Source: Thermaceae bacterium (GTDB lineage Bacteria; Deinococcota; Deinococci; Deinococcales; Marinithermaceae). Taken from it: a stretch of 5,157 bases of DNA. The stretch lies in NCBI GenBank assembly GCA_027053145.1, contig JALUED010000038.1, positions 1-5,157 on the forward strand. Direction: 5' to 3'. Position 1 is the stretch's first letter; each line of letters starts with the position of its first letter. Position numbers and translations under genes: made by a program. A model generated the notes under the pieces. It ran no database searches, was not told the DNA's origin, and saw only the letters and a list, made by a program, of their open reading frames with translations. Positions 1 to 5,157 of this stretch are shown one piece after another.

Positions 1-286
1 GGATCAAGCGGTGGTGGGGGCCGAGTCCGGCGCGGCGGCGGGCGGCGGCCTCGATCCGCGCCCGGAAAAAGTCAGGGTCCAGCGGGCCCAGGTCAAAGCG
101 GTAAAGCCGTAGGGCGGCGCGGGCTTTTGGTTCCAAGTAGCCGACGCCCAAGGGCTCGCCCGTTGCGGAATAGAGCCGGGCCACCCCCTCCTCGCCCGGG
201 AGCTCGGCGAGTTCGTCGGCGTAGACGGTGGGGTAGAAGTTCTTGACCTTTTTCTCCTTGCCCGGCTTGAGGGTCGCCCGCAACAC
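1..286 (-). CDS. RlmI/RlmO-type 23S rRNA methyltransferase, N-terminal part (partial)
   Basis: I translated this from the reverse strand: 95 codons are open and the gene runs off the left edge, so only the N-terminus is visible. It begins MLRATLKPGKEKKVKNF and contains GEPLGVGYLEPKARAALRLYRFD (first half about residues 43-51), which follows the small N-terminal PUA-like domain of class I SAM-dependent rRNA cytosine-5 methyltransferases (E. coli RlmI, Thermus RlmO). The helical stretch after it, about residues 71-88, ends in HHRLI at the edge, where the family has its YRLxxxExDxLPG motif. The catalytic Rossmann domain would lie outside the window, so the call rests on fold pattern and remembered homologues. 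Start: GTG at 286-284 or TTG at 283-281. An AGGGG stretch at 292-288 is close to both, and neither spacing is ideal. It starts 4 bp after the stop of the upstream gene, so the two are probably one transcript. In-frame sequence continues upstream without an obvious better start. Confidence 0.65.
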   Translation of the reverse strand, partial: MLRATLKPGKEKKVKNFYPTVYADELAELPGEEGVARLYSATGEPLGVGYLEPKARAALRLYRFDLGPLDPDFFRARIEAAARRRAGLGPHHRLI

Positions 287-290
287 GCCC

Positions 291-992
291 CTAGGATCGC
301 ACGAGGGCGCGAAGGGGGGCGAGGTCGGCGGGGAAAAACCGGCCGATCCCCAGGTCCTTAAGGACGAGTTTGGCCATCGGGTGGGCGTGCATGCGAAGCA
401 GGGCTCCTTTTAGCGCCTTTACCTCCTCGGCCCGAGAAGGCGCGAGCAGGAAGCTGTGGGCAAACCGCCGGGTTTCGGAGATCAAGACGGGCTTTGTGCC
501 CTCGCGGGAGACGGGCTCGAGGCTTTCGTAGAAGTCTTTGTAGAGGAACGCGTGTTGGATCTTTCCCGCCTGTAGCGCGCTCAAAACCTCGCCCCAGGAG
601 GCAAAGGGGACGAGCTCCCCGGGGGCATGGCCCGCTTTCTTAAGCAGCTCCATGCCCAAAAGGCTTGCGAACTGGCCGGGCACAAACCCCACCCGTGCGC
701 CAGCGAAGGCCGCAAGGCGTGCCGGCGTGCCCTCCCGAACCAGGAGGACCACTTCGTCGTAGCGGTCGCTGGCTGCAAGGGGGATGAATCCAAAGGTGTC
801 GGCAAGCCGGAGGGCGTCCAGCGGGTTGGCGTACACGAGGTCTACTTGAGGCCAAAGGCGGTAAAACTCAGGGAAGTCGGCCGCCGGTTTGAAGCCGAAC
901 TCGCGGCCTGATACCGTGCCAAAAACCACGAAGAACTCGATCCAGGTCGGGAGCGCCCGGGCGCTGTCGTGGGGGCAAACGGTAGCCCGCAT
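291..992 (-). CDS. PhnD-like substrate-binding-fold protein without signal peptide
   Basis: A protein of 233 residues from ATG at 992-990, or 236 from a TTG three codons earlier (1001-999). I prefer the ATG, but neither has a clear ribosome binding site. Numbering here is from the TTG. The pattern is that of a type II periplasmic-binding fold of the phosphate/phosphite/phosphonate (PhnD) family: a first lobe ending in VDLVYANPLDALRLAD (residues 53-68), the family's usual 'VDvawlgPl.y.la' segment, then a crossing to a second lobe with FAGARVGFVPGQFASLLG (about 99-116) and a helix LSALQAGKIQHAFL (about 140-153), matching the usual 'AvlnGevDaa' segment. The N-terminus shows no hydrophobic signal sequence and no lipobox, and no ABC permease or ATPase gene is adjacent. 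A cytoplasmic ligand-binding or sensing role, or loss of export, is therefore possible. The ligand cannot be told from sequence. It is followed closely by the rRNA methyltransferase gene. Confidence 0.6.
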   Translation of the reverse strand: MRATVCPHDSARALPTWIEFFVVFGTVSGREFGFKPAADFPEFYRLWPQVDLVYANPLDALRLADTFGFIPLAASDRYDEVVLLVREGTPARLAAFAGARVGFVPGQFASLLGMELLKKAGHAPGELVPFASWGEVLSALQAGKIQHAFLYKDFYESLEPVSREGTKPVLISETRRFAHSFLLAPSRAEEVKALKGALLRMHAHPMAKLVLKDLGIGRFFPADLAPLRALVRS

Positions 993-996
993 CGGG

Positions 997-1026
997 TTCA
1001 AGCCTAGGGGCTATCTACCCTAGACT
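997..1026 (+). promoter_or_regulatory. Possible promoter for a leaderless transcript of the 88-aa gene
   Basis: TAGACT at 1021-1026 matches the -10 consensus TATAAT at four of six positions and sits 7 bases before the ATG at 1034, the spacing expected if transcription starts at the A of the start codon. TTCAAG at 997-1002, 18 bases upstream, is a poor -35 (three of six). No Shine-Dalgarno sequence precedes this ATG; the only purine run, AGGG at 1029-1032, lies too near it to be useful. Leaderless mRNAs are common in Thermus and Deinococcus relatives, which makes this reading reasonable. The -10 lies inside the palindrome, so a protein bound there would block it. Confidence 0.3.
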
Positions 1027-1034
1027 CTAGGGTA
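1016..1034. promoter_or_regulatory. 19-bp perfect palindrome in the divergent intergenic region
   Basis: TACCCTAGACTCTAGGGTA reads the same on both strands apart from the central base at 1025 (two 9-bp arms). It fills most of the 32 bp between the TTG of the minus-strand gene and the ATG of the plus-strand gene, and its last base is the A of that ATG. Perfect dyads of this size in a divergent promoter are typical of dimeric repressor or activator sites, so an operator is the natural reading. A hairpin at the 5' end of an mRNA, or recognition by both RNA polymerases of overlapping promoters, is also possible. No regulator gene is visible in the window. Confidence 0.6.
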
Positions 1035-1300
1035 TGAAGCTCTTTTTGGTCACCAACGAGCTCTTGGCCGAGGGGCCGGGCCGCGTCGAAGCGGTCTACC
1101 TGGTCGCCGCCGAGAGCGAGGAAGAAGCGCTTGAAAAAGCGCGGGCCCGGGGCGGCGGGGCCGTCCTTAGCCAGCGGGTCCGCCCCCTTCGCTTCGAGCC
1201 CGACGGCACCATCTTGGTCTGGATGGGGCTCCTTTCGGGCGAGGTGGAGCGCGCCGCGGGAAAGGCGAAGAAGCAAAGCGGAATGCGGATCGAAAGGTGA
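1034..1300 (+). CDS. Small conserved-looking protein of unknown function (88 aa)
   Basis: I do not recognise this protein. It starts MKLFLVTNELLAEG, likely a beta strand, and continues with a second strand VEAVYLVAA (about residues 18-26). An acidic helix follows, ESEEEALEKARARGG (27-41), then strands around VLSQRVRPLRFEPDG (44-58) and TILVWMGLL (59-67), and a lysine/arginine-rich tail. The strand-strand-helix-strand pattern with an 'AESEEEALEKA' helix is seen in several small alpha/beta families, so it does not point to one function. No cysteine or histidine, signal peptide or membrane segment is visible, so it is probably a soluble cytoplasmic protein. Codon use matches the neighbours, and no other frame in this stretch looks more protein-like. 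It reads in the same direction as the nuo genes but is separated from nuoA by 108 bp containing possible hairpins, so membership of the same operon is uncertain. Confidence 0.6.
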   Translation: MKLFLVTNELLAEGPGRVEAVYLVAAESEEEALEKARARGGGAVLSQRVRPLRFEPDGTILVWMGLLSGEVERAAGKAKKQSGMRIER

Positions 1301-1303
1301 GCT

Positions 1304-1330
1304 GGGAGGGGGCGAATGGCCCCCCTTCCC
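1304..1330 (+). terminator. Possible G+C-rich hairpin after the 88-aa gene
   Basis: GGGAGGGGG at 1304-1312 can pair with CCCCTTCCC at 1322-1330: eight Watson-Crick pairs and one G-U pair, with a nine-base loop CGAATGGCC. It begins 3 bases after the stop codon of the 88-residue gene. Only two T residues follow directly, so it lacks the T tract of a strong intrinsic terminator. It may be a weak or partial terminator, a processing or stabilising hairpin, or simply G+C-rich sequence. Confidence 0.35.
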
Positions 1331-1350
1331 TTCATAAGATGGGTGAGGAC

Positions 1351-1378
1351 GGGGGATGAGGGCAGGTCGCCCACCCCC
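1351..1378 (+). other. Possible hairpin in the leader of nuoA
   Basis: GGGGG (1351-1355) can pair with CCCCC (1374-1378), and inside it GGGC (1360-1363) with GCCC (1369-1372), leaving an ATGA/A internal loop and a five-base AGGTC loop. It ends 18 bases before the nuoA Shine-Dalgarno sequence. The remainder of the 1301-1408 gap shows no convincing promoter: TAAGAT at 1335-1340 is -10-like (four of six) but has no -35. The structure may shape the operon's 5' leader. I see no known riboswitch or ribosomal-protein leader. Confidence 0.25.
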
Positions 1379-1396
1379 ACAAGTGAAGTTTGTCAC

Positions 1397-1403
1397 GAGG
1401 AGG
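1397..1403 (+). promoter_or_regulatory. Strong ribosome binding site of nuoA
   Basis: GAGGAGG lies five bases before the ATG at 1409-1411. It fixes the nuoA start there and rules out in-frame starts further upstream, such as 1316, which would add residues unlike any NuoA. Confidence 0.85.
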
Positions 1404-1408
1404 CCGCC

Positions 1409-1788
1409 ATGGACCCGCTCGTCGAGTACCTAAACGCGTTGATCTACCTCGTCATCGCCGCCCTTTTCGGGATGGCGCTTTTGCTTCTTGGCCATCTGCT
1501 TGGCCCCAAGCGGCCGAGCGAGGAAAAGCTTGCTCCCTACGAATCGGGCAACGAGCCCATGGGCTACGCGCGGCGCTATCCCGCGCACTTTTATGCCGTG
1601 GGTCTGCTTTTTCTCCTCTTCGACGTCGAAGTTGCCTTTCTCTGGCCCTACGCGGTGAACGCGGAAAAGCTCGGCCTCGCCGGCTTTGCCGCCGTGCTCT
1701 TCTTCGTTTTAGCGCTGCTGGCCGGCCTCCTTTACGAGTGGAAAAAGGGCGCGATGGAGATGTTGCCCAAGGGGAGGGGGAACCGCGG

Positions 1789-1792
<4 letters not shown>
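1409..1792 (+). CDS. nuoA: NADH-quinone oxidoreductase subunit A (Nqo7)
   Basis: A 127-residue membrane subunit of complex I, located where the hydrophilic arm meets the membrane arm, next to the quinone channel. Three transmembrane helices are visible at about residues 9-31, 60-81 and 88-109. Between the first two is the conserved loop PYESGNEP (43-50), which in this family lies near the quinone entrance and changes conformation. The second helix carries the family signature [10 protein letters not shown] (71-80), with acidic residues D72 and E74 within the membrane. Length is close to T. thermophilus Nqo7 (about 119), with a somewhat longer basic C-terminal tail, PKGRGNRG. It is the first nuo gene of the operon. 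Its TGA overlaps the GTG of nuoB by four bases (GTGA), which suggests translational coupling. Confidence 0.96.
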
Positions 1793-2322
<530 letters not shown>

Positions 2323-2323
2323 C

Positions 2324-2917
2324 GTGCGGAGGGACCAAGCGAAAGCCTACGCCGAGGAGAAGGGCATCCCGGTGCGTGAGGAGCACGGGCTTTTGCACTT
2401 GGTGCTGCCGCTCGCCGAGCTCAGGGTCCACATGGAGGCTTTCAAGGCGATGGGCTTTACCTACCTTGCCGACGTGATCGGTGTGGACTACAAGGACTAC
2501 CCCGAGGGCACCTCTTGGACGCACCCCGAGCGTTTTGCGGTGATCTACGAGCTCGTCAGCCTGCCGGGGTTTAAGGACGGCGACGGCAGCCGGATCTACC
2601 CCCGGGTCTACGTGCCGGAGGCGAGGCCGCGCCTCCCCACCGTGACCGACCTTTGGCCCAGCGCGAACTTCCCTGAGCGCGAGATCTACGACCTTTTGGG
2701 CCTCGTCTTTGAGGGGCACCCCGACCTGAGGCGGATCCTCCTGCCGGAGGACGCCGAGGGGCATCCCCTCAGGAAGGATCATCCCCTGGGCGAGACCCCC
2801 ACGCTCTTTAATGACGGGCGCTACATCGACCCCGAGTCCTTCCGCGCGGGGCTTCGGGGGAAGGACAAGGGCCTTACCGGCTGGCGCGGCGGCCGGAGGA
2901 GGGGGGAGCGGCGGTGA
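2324..2917 (+). CDS. nuoC: NADH-quinone oxidoreductase subunit C (Nqo5)
   Basis: A 197-residue subunit of the connecting arm (the 30-kDa family). It carries no cofactor and supports the NuoB-NuoD-NuoG interface. The family signature is clear at residues 118-140, with EREIYDLLG, then [11 protein letters not shown], followed by [11 protein letters not shown] at 147-157. [12 protein letters not shown] (105-116) precedes it and is also typical. It starts at GTG 2324-2326, one base after the TAA of nuoB, with AAGGGGG at 2311-2317 as ribosome binding site. It is a separate gene, not fused to nuoD as in E. coli. Compared with T. thermophilus Nqo5 (about 207 residues) the C-terminus is shorter and ends in an arginine-rich tail, GGRRRGERR. 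The end of the gene also encodes the ribosome binding site of nuoD. Its TGA overlaps the nuoD GTG. Confidence 0.96.
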   Translation: MRRDQAKAYAEEKGIPVREEHGLLHLVLPLAELRVHMEAFKAMGFTYLADVIGVDYKDYPEGTSWTHPERFAVIYELVSLPGFKDGDGSRIYPRVYVPEARPRLPTVTDLWPSANFPEREIYDLLGLVFEGHPDLRRILLPEDAEGHPLRKDHPLGETPTLFNDGRYIDPESFRAGLRGKDKGLTGWRGGRRRGERR

Positions 2918-4104
2918 CGCCCGAGCCCAAGGAGCTCAGAACCGAGGAGATGCTCCTCAACATGGGGCCGCAGCACCCCTCGACCCACGGGGTGCTCCGG
3001 CTCGTGGTCAAGCTCGCGGGGGAGGAGGTGCTCGACGTGGTGCCCCACATCGGCTACCTCCACACCGGCTTCGAGAAGACGATGGAAAACCGCACCTACC
3101 ACCAAAACCTCACCTTCACCCCCCGCATGGACTACCTGCACTCCTTTGCCCACGATTTGGCCTACGCCTTGAGCGTGGAGAAGCTCGTGGGCGCCGAGGT
3201 GCCCGAGCGCGCCCGGGTGATCCGGGTCATCCTGAACGAGCTCTCCCGCATCGCAAGCCACCTGATTTTCGTCGCGACCGGGCTTTTGGACCTGGGAGCG
3301 CTTACCCCCTACTTCTACGCCTTCCGCGAGCGCGAGGCGATCCTCGACCTTTTCGAGTGGGTCACCGGACAGCGCTTCCACCACAACTACATCCGAATCG
3401 GCGGCCTGAAGGAAGACCTTCCTGAAGAGTTCGTCCCCGAGCTTAAGAAGTTCCTCGATACCTTCGACCACCGGGTGGACGACTACCAGGGGCTCTTCGT
3501 GGGGAGCCCGATCTTCGAGGGCCGCGCCCGCGGGGTGGGGGTGATCCGTCCCGAGGACGCAGTGGCCTACGGCCTCACCGGCGGGTCCCTGCGGGCGAGC
3601 GGGGTCAACTACGACGTTCGGAAGGCCTACCCCTACTGCGGGTACGAGACCTACGACTTCGAGGTGCCCCTGGGCACCCGCGGCGACACCTGGGACCGGA
3701 TGGTGGTGCGGCTGGAGGAGATGCGCCAGTCGGCCCGGATCATCCGGCAGGCGCTGGAGCGGCTTGAGCCCGGCCCCATCCGCGACCCGAACCCCCATTT
3801 TTCCTTCCCACCCAAGGAGCTCCTCTCCTCCTCGATGGAGGCTTTAATCTTCCACTTCAAGCTGGCCACCGAGGGCTTCGAGGTGCCCCCCGGCGAGGCC
3901 TACGTGCCTACCGAGAGCGCCCGCGGCGAGCTCGGCTACTACATCGTCGCCGACGGCGGCAGCCTGCCCTACCGGGTCAAGGTGCGCACGCCGAGCTTTT
4001 TCAACCTGCAGGCGCTCCCGCTGGCGGCTCGGGGGCACTTTTTCCAGGACCTGGTGGCGATCCTCGCGAGCTTTGACCCGGTGCTTGGGGACGTGGATCG
4101 GTGA
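2914..4104 (+). CDS. nuoD: NADH-quinone oxidoreductase subunit D (Nqo4), quinone-site subunit
   Basis: A 396-residue 49-kDa-family subunit, related to the large subunit of NiFe hydrogenases, that forms the quinone-binding pocket with Nuo[10 protein letters not shown] (18-26) gives the conserved H25, and RMDYLHS (71-77) gives Y74. These correspond to the quinone head-group ligands His38 and Tyr87 of T. thermophilus Nqo4. D126 in GLLDLGA matches the aspartate that pairs with that histidine. [12 protein letters not shown] lies near residues 332-343, and the conserved end GDVDR is intact. The hydrogenase metal-binding cysteines are absent, as expected. The GTG start at 2914 overlaps the nuoC stop (GTGA), with GGAGGAGGGGGGAG just before it. 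This is the first usable start codon in the frame and gives an N-terminus about 13 residues shorter than in T. thermophilus. The gap to nuoE is 6 bases. Confidence 0.97.
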   Translation: MTPEPKELRTEEMLLNMGPQHPSTHGVLRLVVKLAGEEVLDVVPHIGYLHTGFEKTMENRTYHQNLTFTPRMDYLHSFAHDLAYALSVEKLVGAEVPERARVIRVILNELSRIASHLIFVATGLLDLGALTPYFYAFREREAILDLFEWVTGQRFHHNYIRIGGLKEDLPEEFVPELKKFLDTFDHRVDDYQGLFVGSPIFEGRARGVGVIRPEDAVAYGLTGGSLRASGVNYDVRKAYPYCGYETYDFEVPLGTRGDTWDRMVVRLEEMRQSARIIRQALERLEPGPIRDPNPHFSFPPKELLSSSMEALIFHFKLATEGFEVPPGEAYVPTESARGELGYYIVADGGSLPYRVKVRTPSFFNLQALPLAARGHFFQDLVAILASFDPVLGDVDR

Positions 4105-4106
4105 TC
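4100..4106 (+). promoter_or_regulatory. Unusual ribosome binding site of nuoE
   Basis: GGTGATC overlaps the end of nuoD and matches the 3' part of the extended anti-Shine-Dalgarno complement (AAAGGAGGTGATC), with its GG nine bases before the nuoE ATG. The usual GGAGG core is missing here, unlike at the other nuo genes, so this shifted pairing, or ribosomes arriving from nuoD, probably starts nuoE. Confidence 0.4.
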
Positions 4107-4110
4107 GGCG

Positions 4111-4656
4111 ATGGGGTTCTTTGACGACAAACAGGACTGGCTTGAGCGCGTTTTCCAAAACTACCCCCCGGAAAACCGCCGGGCGGCGGTGATGCCGCTG
4201 CTTCGGAAGGTTCAGCAGGAGGAGGGCTACATCAGCGAGGAGCGGATCCGCGAGATCGCCGAGCTCGTGGGGACCACCCCCACCCAAGTGCGGGGGGTGA
4301 TGAGCTTTTACTCCTACTACCAGGCGGTTCCCACCGGTAAGTACCACATCCAAGTCTGCGCCACCCTCTCCTGCAAGCTCGCCGGCGCCGAAGAGCTTTG
4401 GGACACGCTCCGGGCCGAGCTTGGGATCGGACCCGGCGAGGTGACGCCGGATGGGCTTTTTTCCATCCAGAAGGTGGAGTGCCTGGGAGCGTGCCACCTG
4501 GGTCCGGTGATCCAGATCAACGACGAGCCTTACGTCGAGTGCGTCACCCGGGAGCGTCTGAAGGCCCTGCTCGAGGGCCTTCGGGCGGGGAAGCCCCTCG
4601 AGGAAATCGAACTCCCCGGTTCCTGCGGCCACCACGTTAGGGAGGAGGAAGCATGA
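4111..4656 (+). CDS. nuoE: NADH-quinone oxidoreductase subunit E (Nqo2), 2Fe-2S N1a subunit
   Basis: A 181-residue thioredoxin-like ferredoxin subunit (24-kDa family) of the NADH-oxidising module. It binds the 2Fe-2S cluster N1a, off the main electron path beside the FMN of NuoF. The four ligands are C83 and C88 in [11 protein letters not shown] and C124 and C128 in VECLGACH, the same numbers as in T. thermophilus Nqo2, which has the same total length. The helical N-terminal domain includes [17 protein letters not shown] (23-39). Two further cysteines, C144 (YVECVT) and C172 (GSCGHH), are present; from memory they form a disulfide in the Thermus protein. The C-terminus GHHVREEEA is charged. 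The start is ATG at 4111, six bases after the nuoD stop. The TGA overlaps the nuoF ATG by four bases (ATGA). Confidence 0.97.
   Translation: MGFFDDKQDWLERVFQNYPPENRRAAVMPLLRKVQQEEGYISEERIREIAELVGTTPTQVRGVMSFYSYYQAVPTGKYHIQVCATLSCKLAGAEELWDTLRAELGIGPGEVTPDGLFSIQKVECLGACHLGPVIQINDEPYVECVTRERLKALLEGLRAGKPLEEIELPGSCGHHVREEEA
4641..4648 (+). promoter_or_regulatory. Ribosome binding site of nuoF
   Basis: GGAGGAGG ends four bases before the ATG at 4653-4655, inside the last codons of nuoE. It fixes the nuoF start, and with the ATGA overlap indicates coupled translation of the two NADH-module subunits. Confidence 0.8.
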
Positions 4657-5157
4657 GCGAGGGCCCCATCGTATCCGGCCACGACCCCCGCTTCGAGCGG
4701 ACGCTTTACGCCCACGTGGGCAAGCCGGGCTCCCATACCCTCGACTACTACCTTTCCCACGGGGGCTACGAGGCGGCGAGGAAGGCGCTCACCCAGATGA
4801 CCCCCGACGAGGTCATCGAGGAGGTGAAGCGCTCGGGGCTAAGGGGCCGCGGCGGCGCTGGCTTCCCCACCGGGCTTAAGTGGTCCTTCATGCCGAAGGA
4901 CGACGGGAAGCAGCACTACATCATCATGAACGCCGACGAGTCCGAGCCCGGCTCCTTCAAGGACCGCTACCTCCTCGAGGACGACCCCCACCAGGCGATC
5001 GAGGGGATGATCATCGCCGGCTACGCGATCCGCGCCACCAAGGGCTACGTCTACATCCGCGGCGAATACCGCAAGGGCTACGACCGGCTGATCGCCGCCA
5101 TCGAGGAGGCCTACGCCCGGGGGTATTTGGGCAAGAACCTCTTCGGTTCGGGGTTTG
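4653..5157 (+). CDS. nuoF: NADH-quinone oxidoreductase subunit F (Nqo1), NADH/FMN subunit (partial)
   Basis: The first 168 codons of the 51-kDa-family subunit, which takes hydride from NADH onto FMN; the gene continues past the right edge (the family is about 430-440 residues). The N-terminus [20 protein letters not shown] matches Thermus Nqo1. The glycine-rich loop [15 protein letters not shown] (63-77) wraps the FMN, and [13 protein letters not shown] (93-105) supplies further FMN and NADH contacts. F71 and F79 correspond to aromatic residues stacking on NADH in the Thermus structure, as I recall it. [12 protein letters not shown] lies near residues 135-146, and [12 protein letters not shown] ends at the edge. 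The cysteines that bind cluster N3 are in the C-terminal part, outside the window. Frame is intact throughout the visible part. Confidence 0.97.
   Translation, partial: MSEGPIVSGHDPRFERTLYAHVGKPGSHTLDYYLSHGGYEAARKALTQMTPDEVIEEVKRSGLRGRGGAGFPTGLKWSFMPKDDGKQHYIIMNADESEPGSFKDRYLLEDDPHQAIEGMIIAGYAIRATKGYVYIRGEYRKGYDRLIAAIEEAYARGYLGKNLFGSGF

Noticed and set aside
627..911. Plus-strand open frame opposite the PhnD-like gene
   Set aside because: The minus-strand reading shows a coherent binding-protein fold with third-position G+C bias; the plus frame does not.
1383..1396. GTGA-6-TCAC dyad just upstream of the nuoA ribosome binding site
   Set aside because: Only four-base arms, and the inner bases do not continue the symmetry; too weak to call an operator.
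1316..1408. In-frame upstream extension of nuoA to a start at 1316
   Set aside because: The extra 31 residues match nothing in the family, the start falls in the loop of a possible hairpin, and the ATG at 1409 has a perfect GAGGAGG.
1390..1788. In-frame upstream extension of nuoB to a start at 1390
   Set aside because: It lies over nuoA in another frame, its product is arginine-rich and unlike any NuoB, and the GTG at 1789 has a good ribosome binding site and gives the normal family length.
2811..3425. Plus-strand open frame overlapping nuoC and nuoD
   Set aside because: An alanine/arginine/proline/glycine-rich frame shadow over conserved nuoD sequence.
2821..3798. Long open frame (325 codons) on the minus strand opposite nuoC/nuoD
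   Set aside because: Its histidine-, glycine- and valine-rich product with no recognisable domain is typical of the complement of a G+C-rich gene; nuoD on the other strand is certain.
3844..4635. Long open frame (263 codons) on the minus strand opposite nuoD/nuoE
   Set aside because: A shadow of two confidently identified genes, with a low-complexity product and no ribosome binding site or family match.

Overview
This window holds the 5' half of a complex I (NADH:quinone oxidoreductase, nuo/nqo) operon from a high-G+C bacterium, together with a small unrelated group of genes on the other strand. The complex I proteins resemble, nearly residue for residue, the Nqo subunits of Thermus thermophilus as I remember them. 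The gene order nuoA-B-C-D-E-F (nqo7-6-5-4-2-1), with separate nuoC and nuoD, is also the Thermus order. I infer a member of the Thermaceae (Thermus, Meiothermus, Oceanithermus, Marinithermus or a relative); the genus cannot be fixed from this sequence. GTG starts, GTGA/ATGA stop-start overlaps and G+C-rich codon use fit that group.

Layout. Positions 1-1001, minus strand: the 5' part of an RlmI/RlmO-type rRNA methyltransferase gene, running off the left edge, preceded by a gene for a PhnD-like periplasmic-binding-protein fold without a visible export signal. The two are 4 bp apart and probably co-transcribed. Positions 1002-1033: a very short divergent intergenic region with a perfect 19-bp palindrome that reaches the first base of the next gene. 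Positions 1034-1300, plus strand: an 88-residue protein I do not recognise. Positions 1301-1408: a leader with two possible G+C-rich hairpins, then a strong ribosome binding site. From 1409 to the right edge, plus strand: nuoA, nuoB, nuoC, nuoD, nuoE and the first 168 codons of nuoF, tightly packed.

Function. NuoF (FMN, NADH site) and NuoE (2Fe-2S N1a) belong to the NADH-oxidising module. NuoB (4Fe-4S N2), NuoC and NuoD form the arm that passes electrons to quinone, and NuoA is a membrane subunit at the junction with the proton-pumping arm. All cofactor ligands and quinone-site residues I could check are present, so the complex looks functional. The rest of the operon (nuoG onward) should lie to the right.

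I do not see a new defence, mobile or biosynthetic system here. The points most worth attention are the palindrome in the divergent promoter region, the signal-less PhnD-like protein and the small unknown gene just before the operon.
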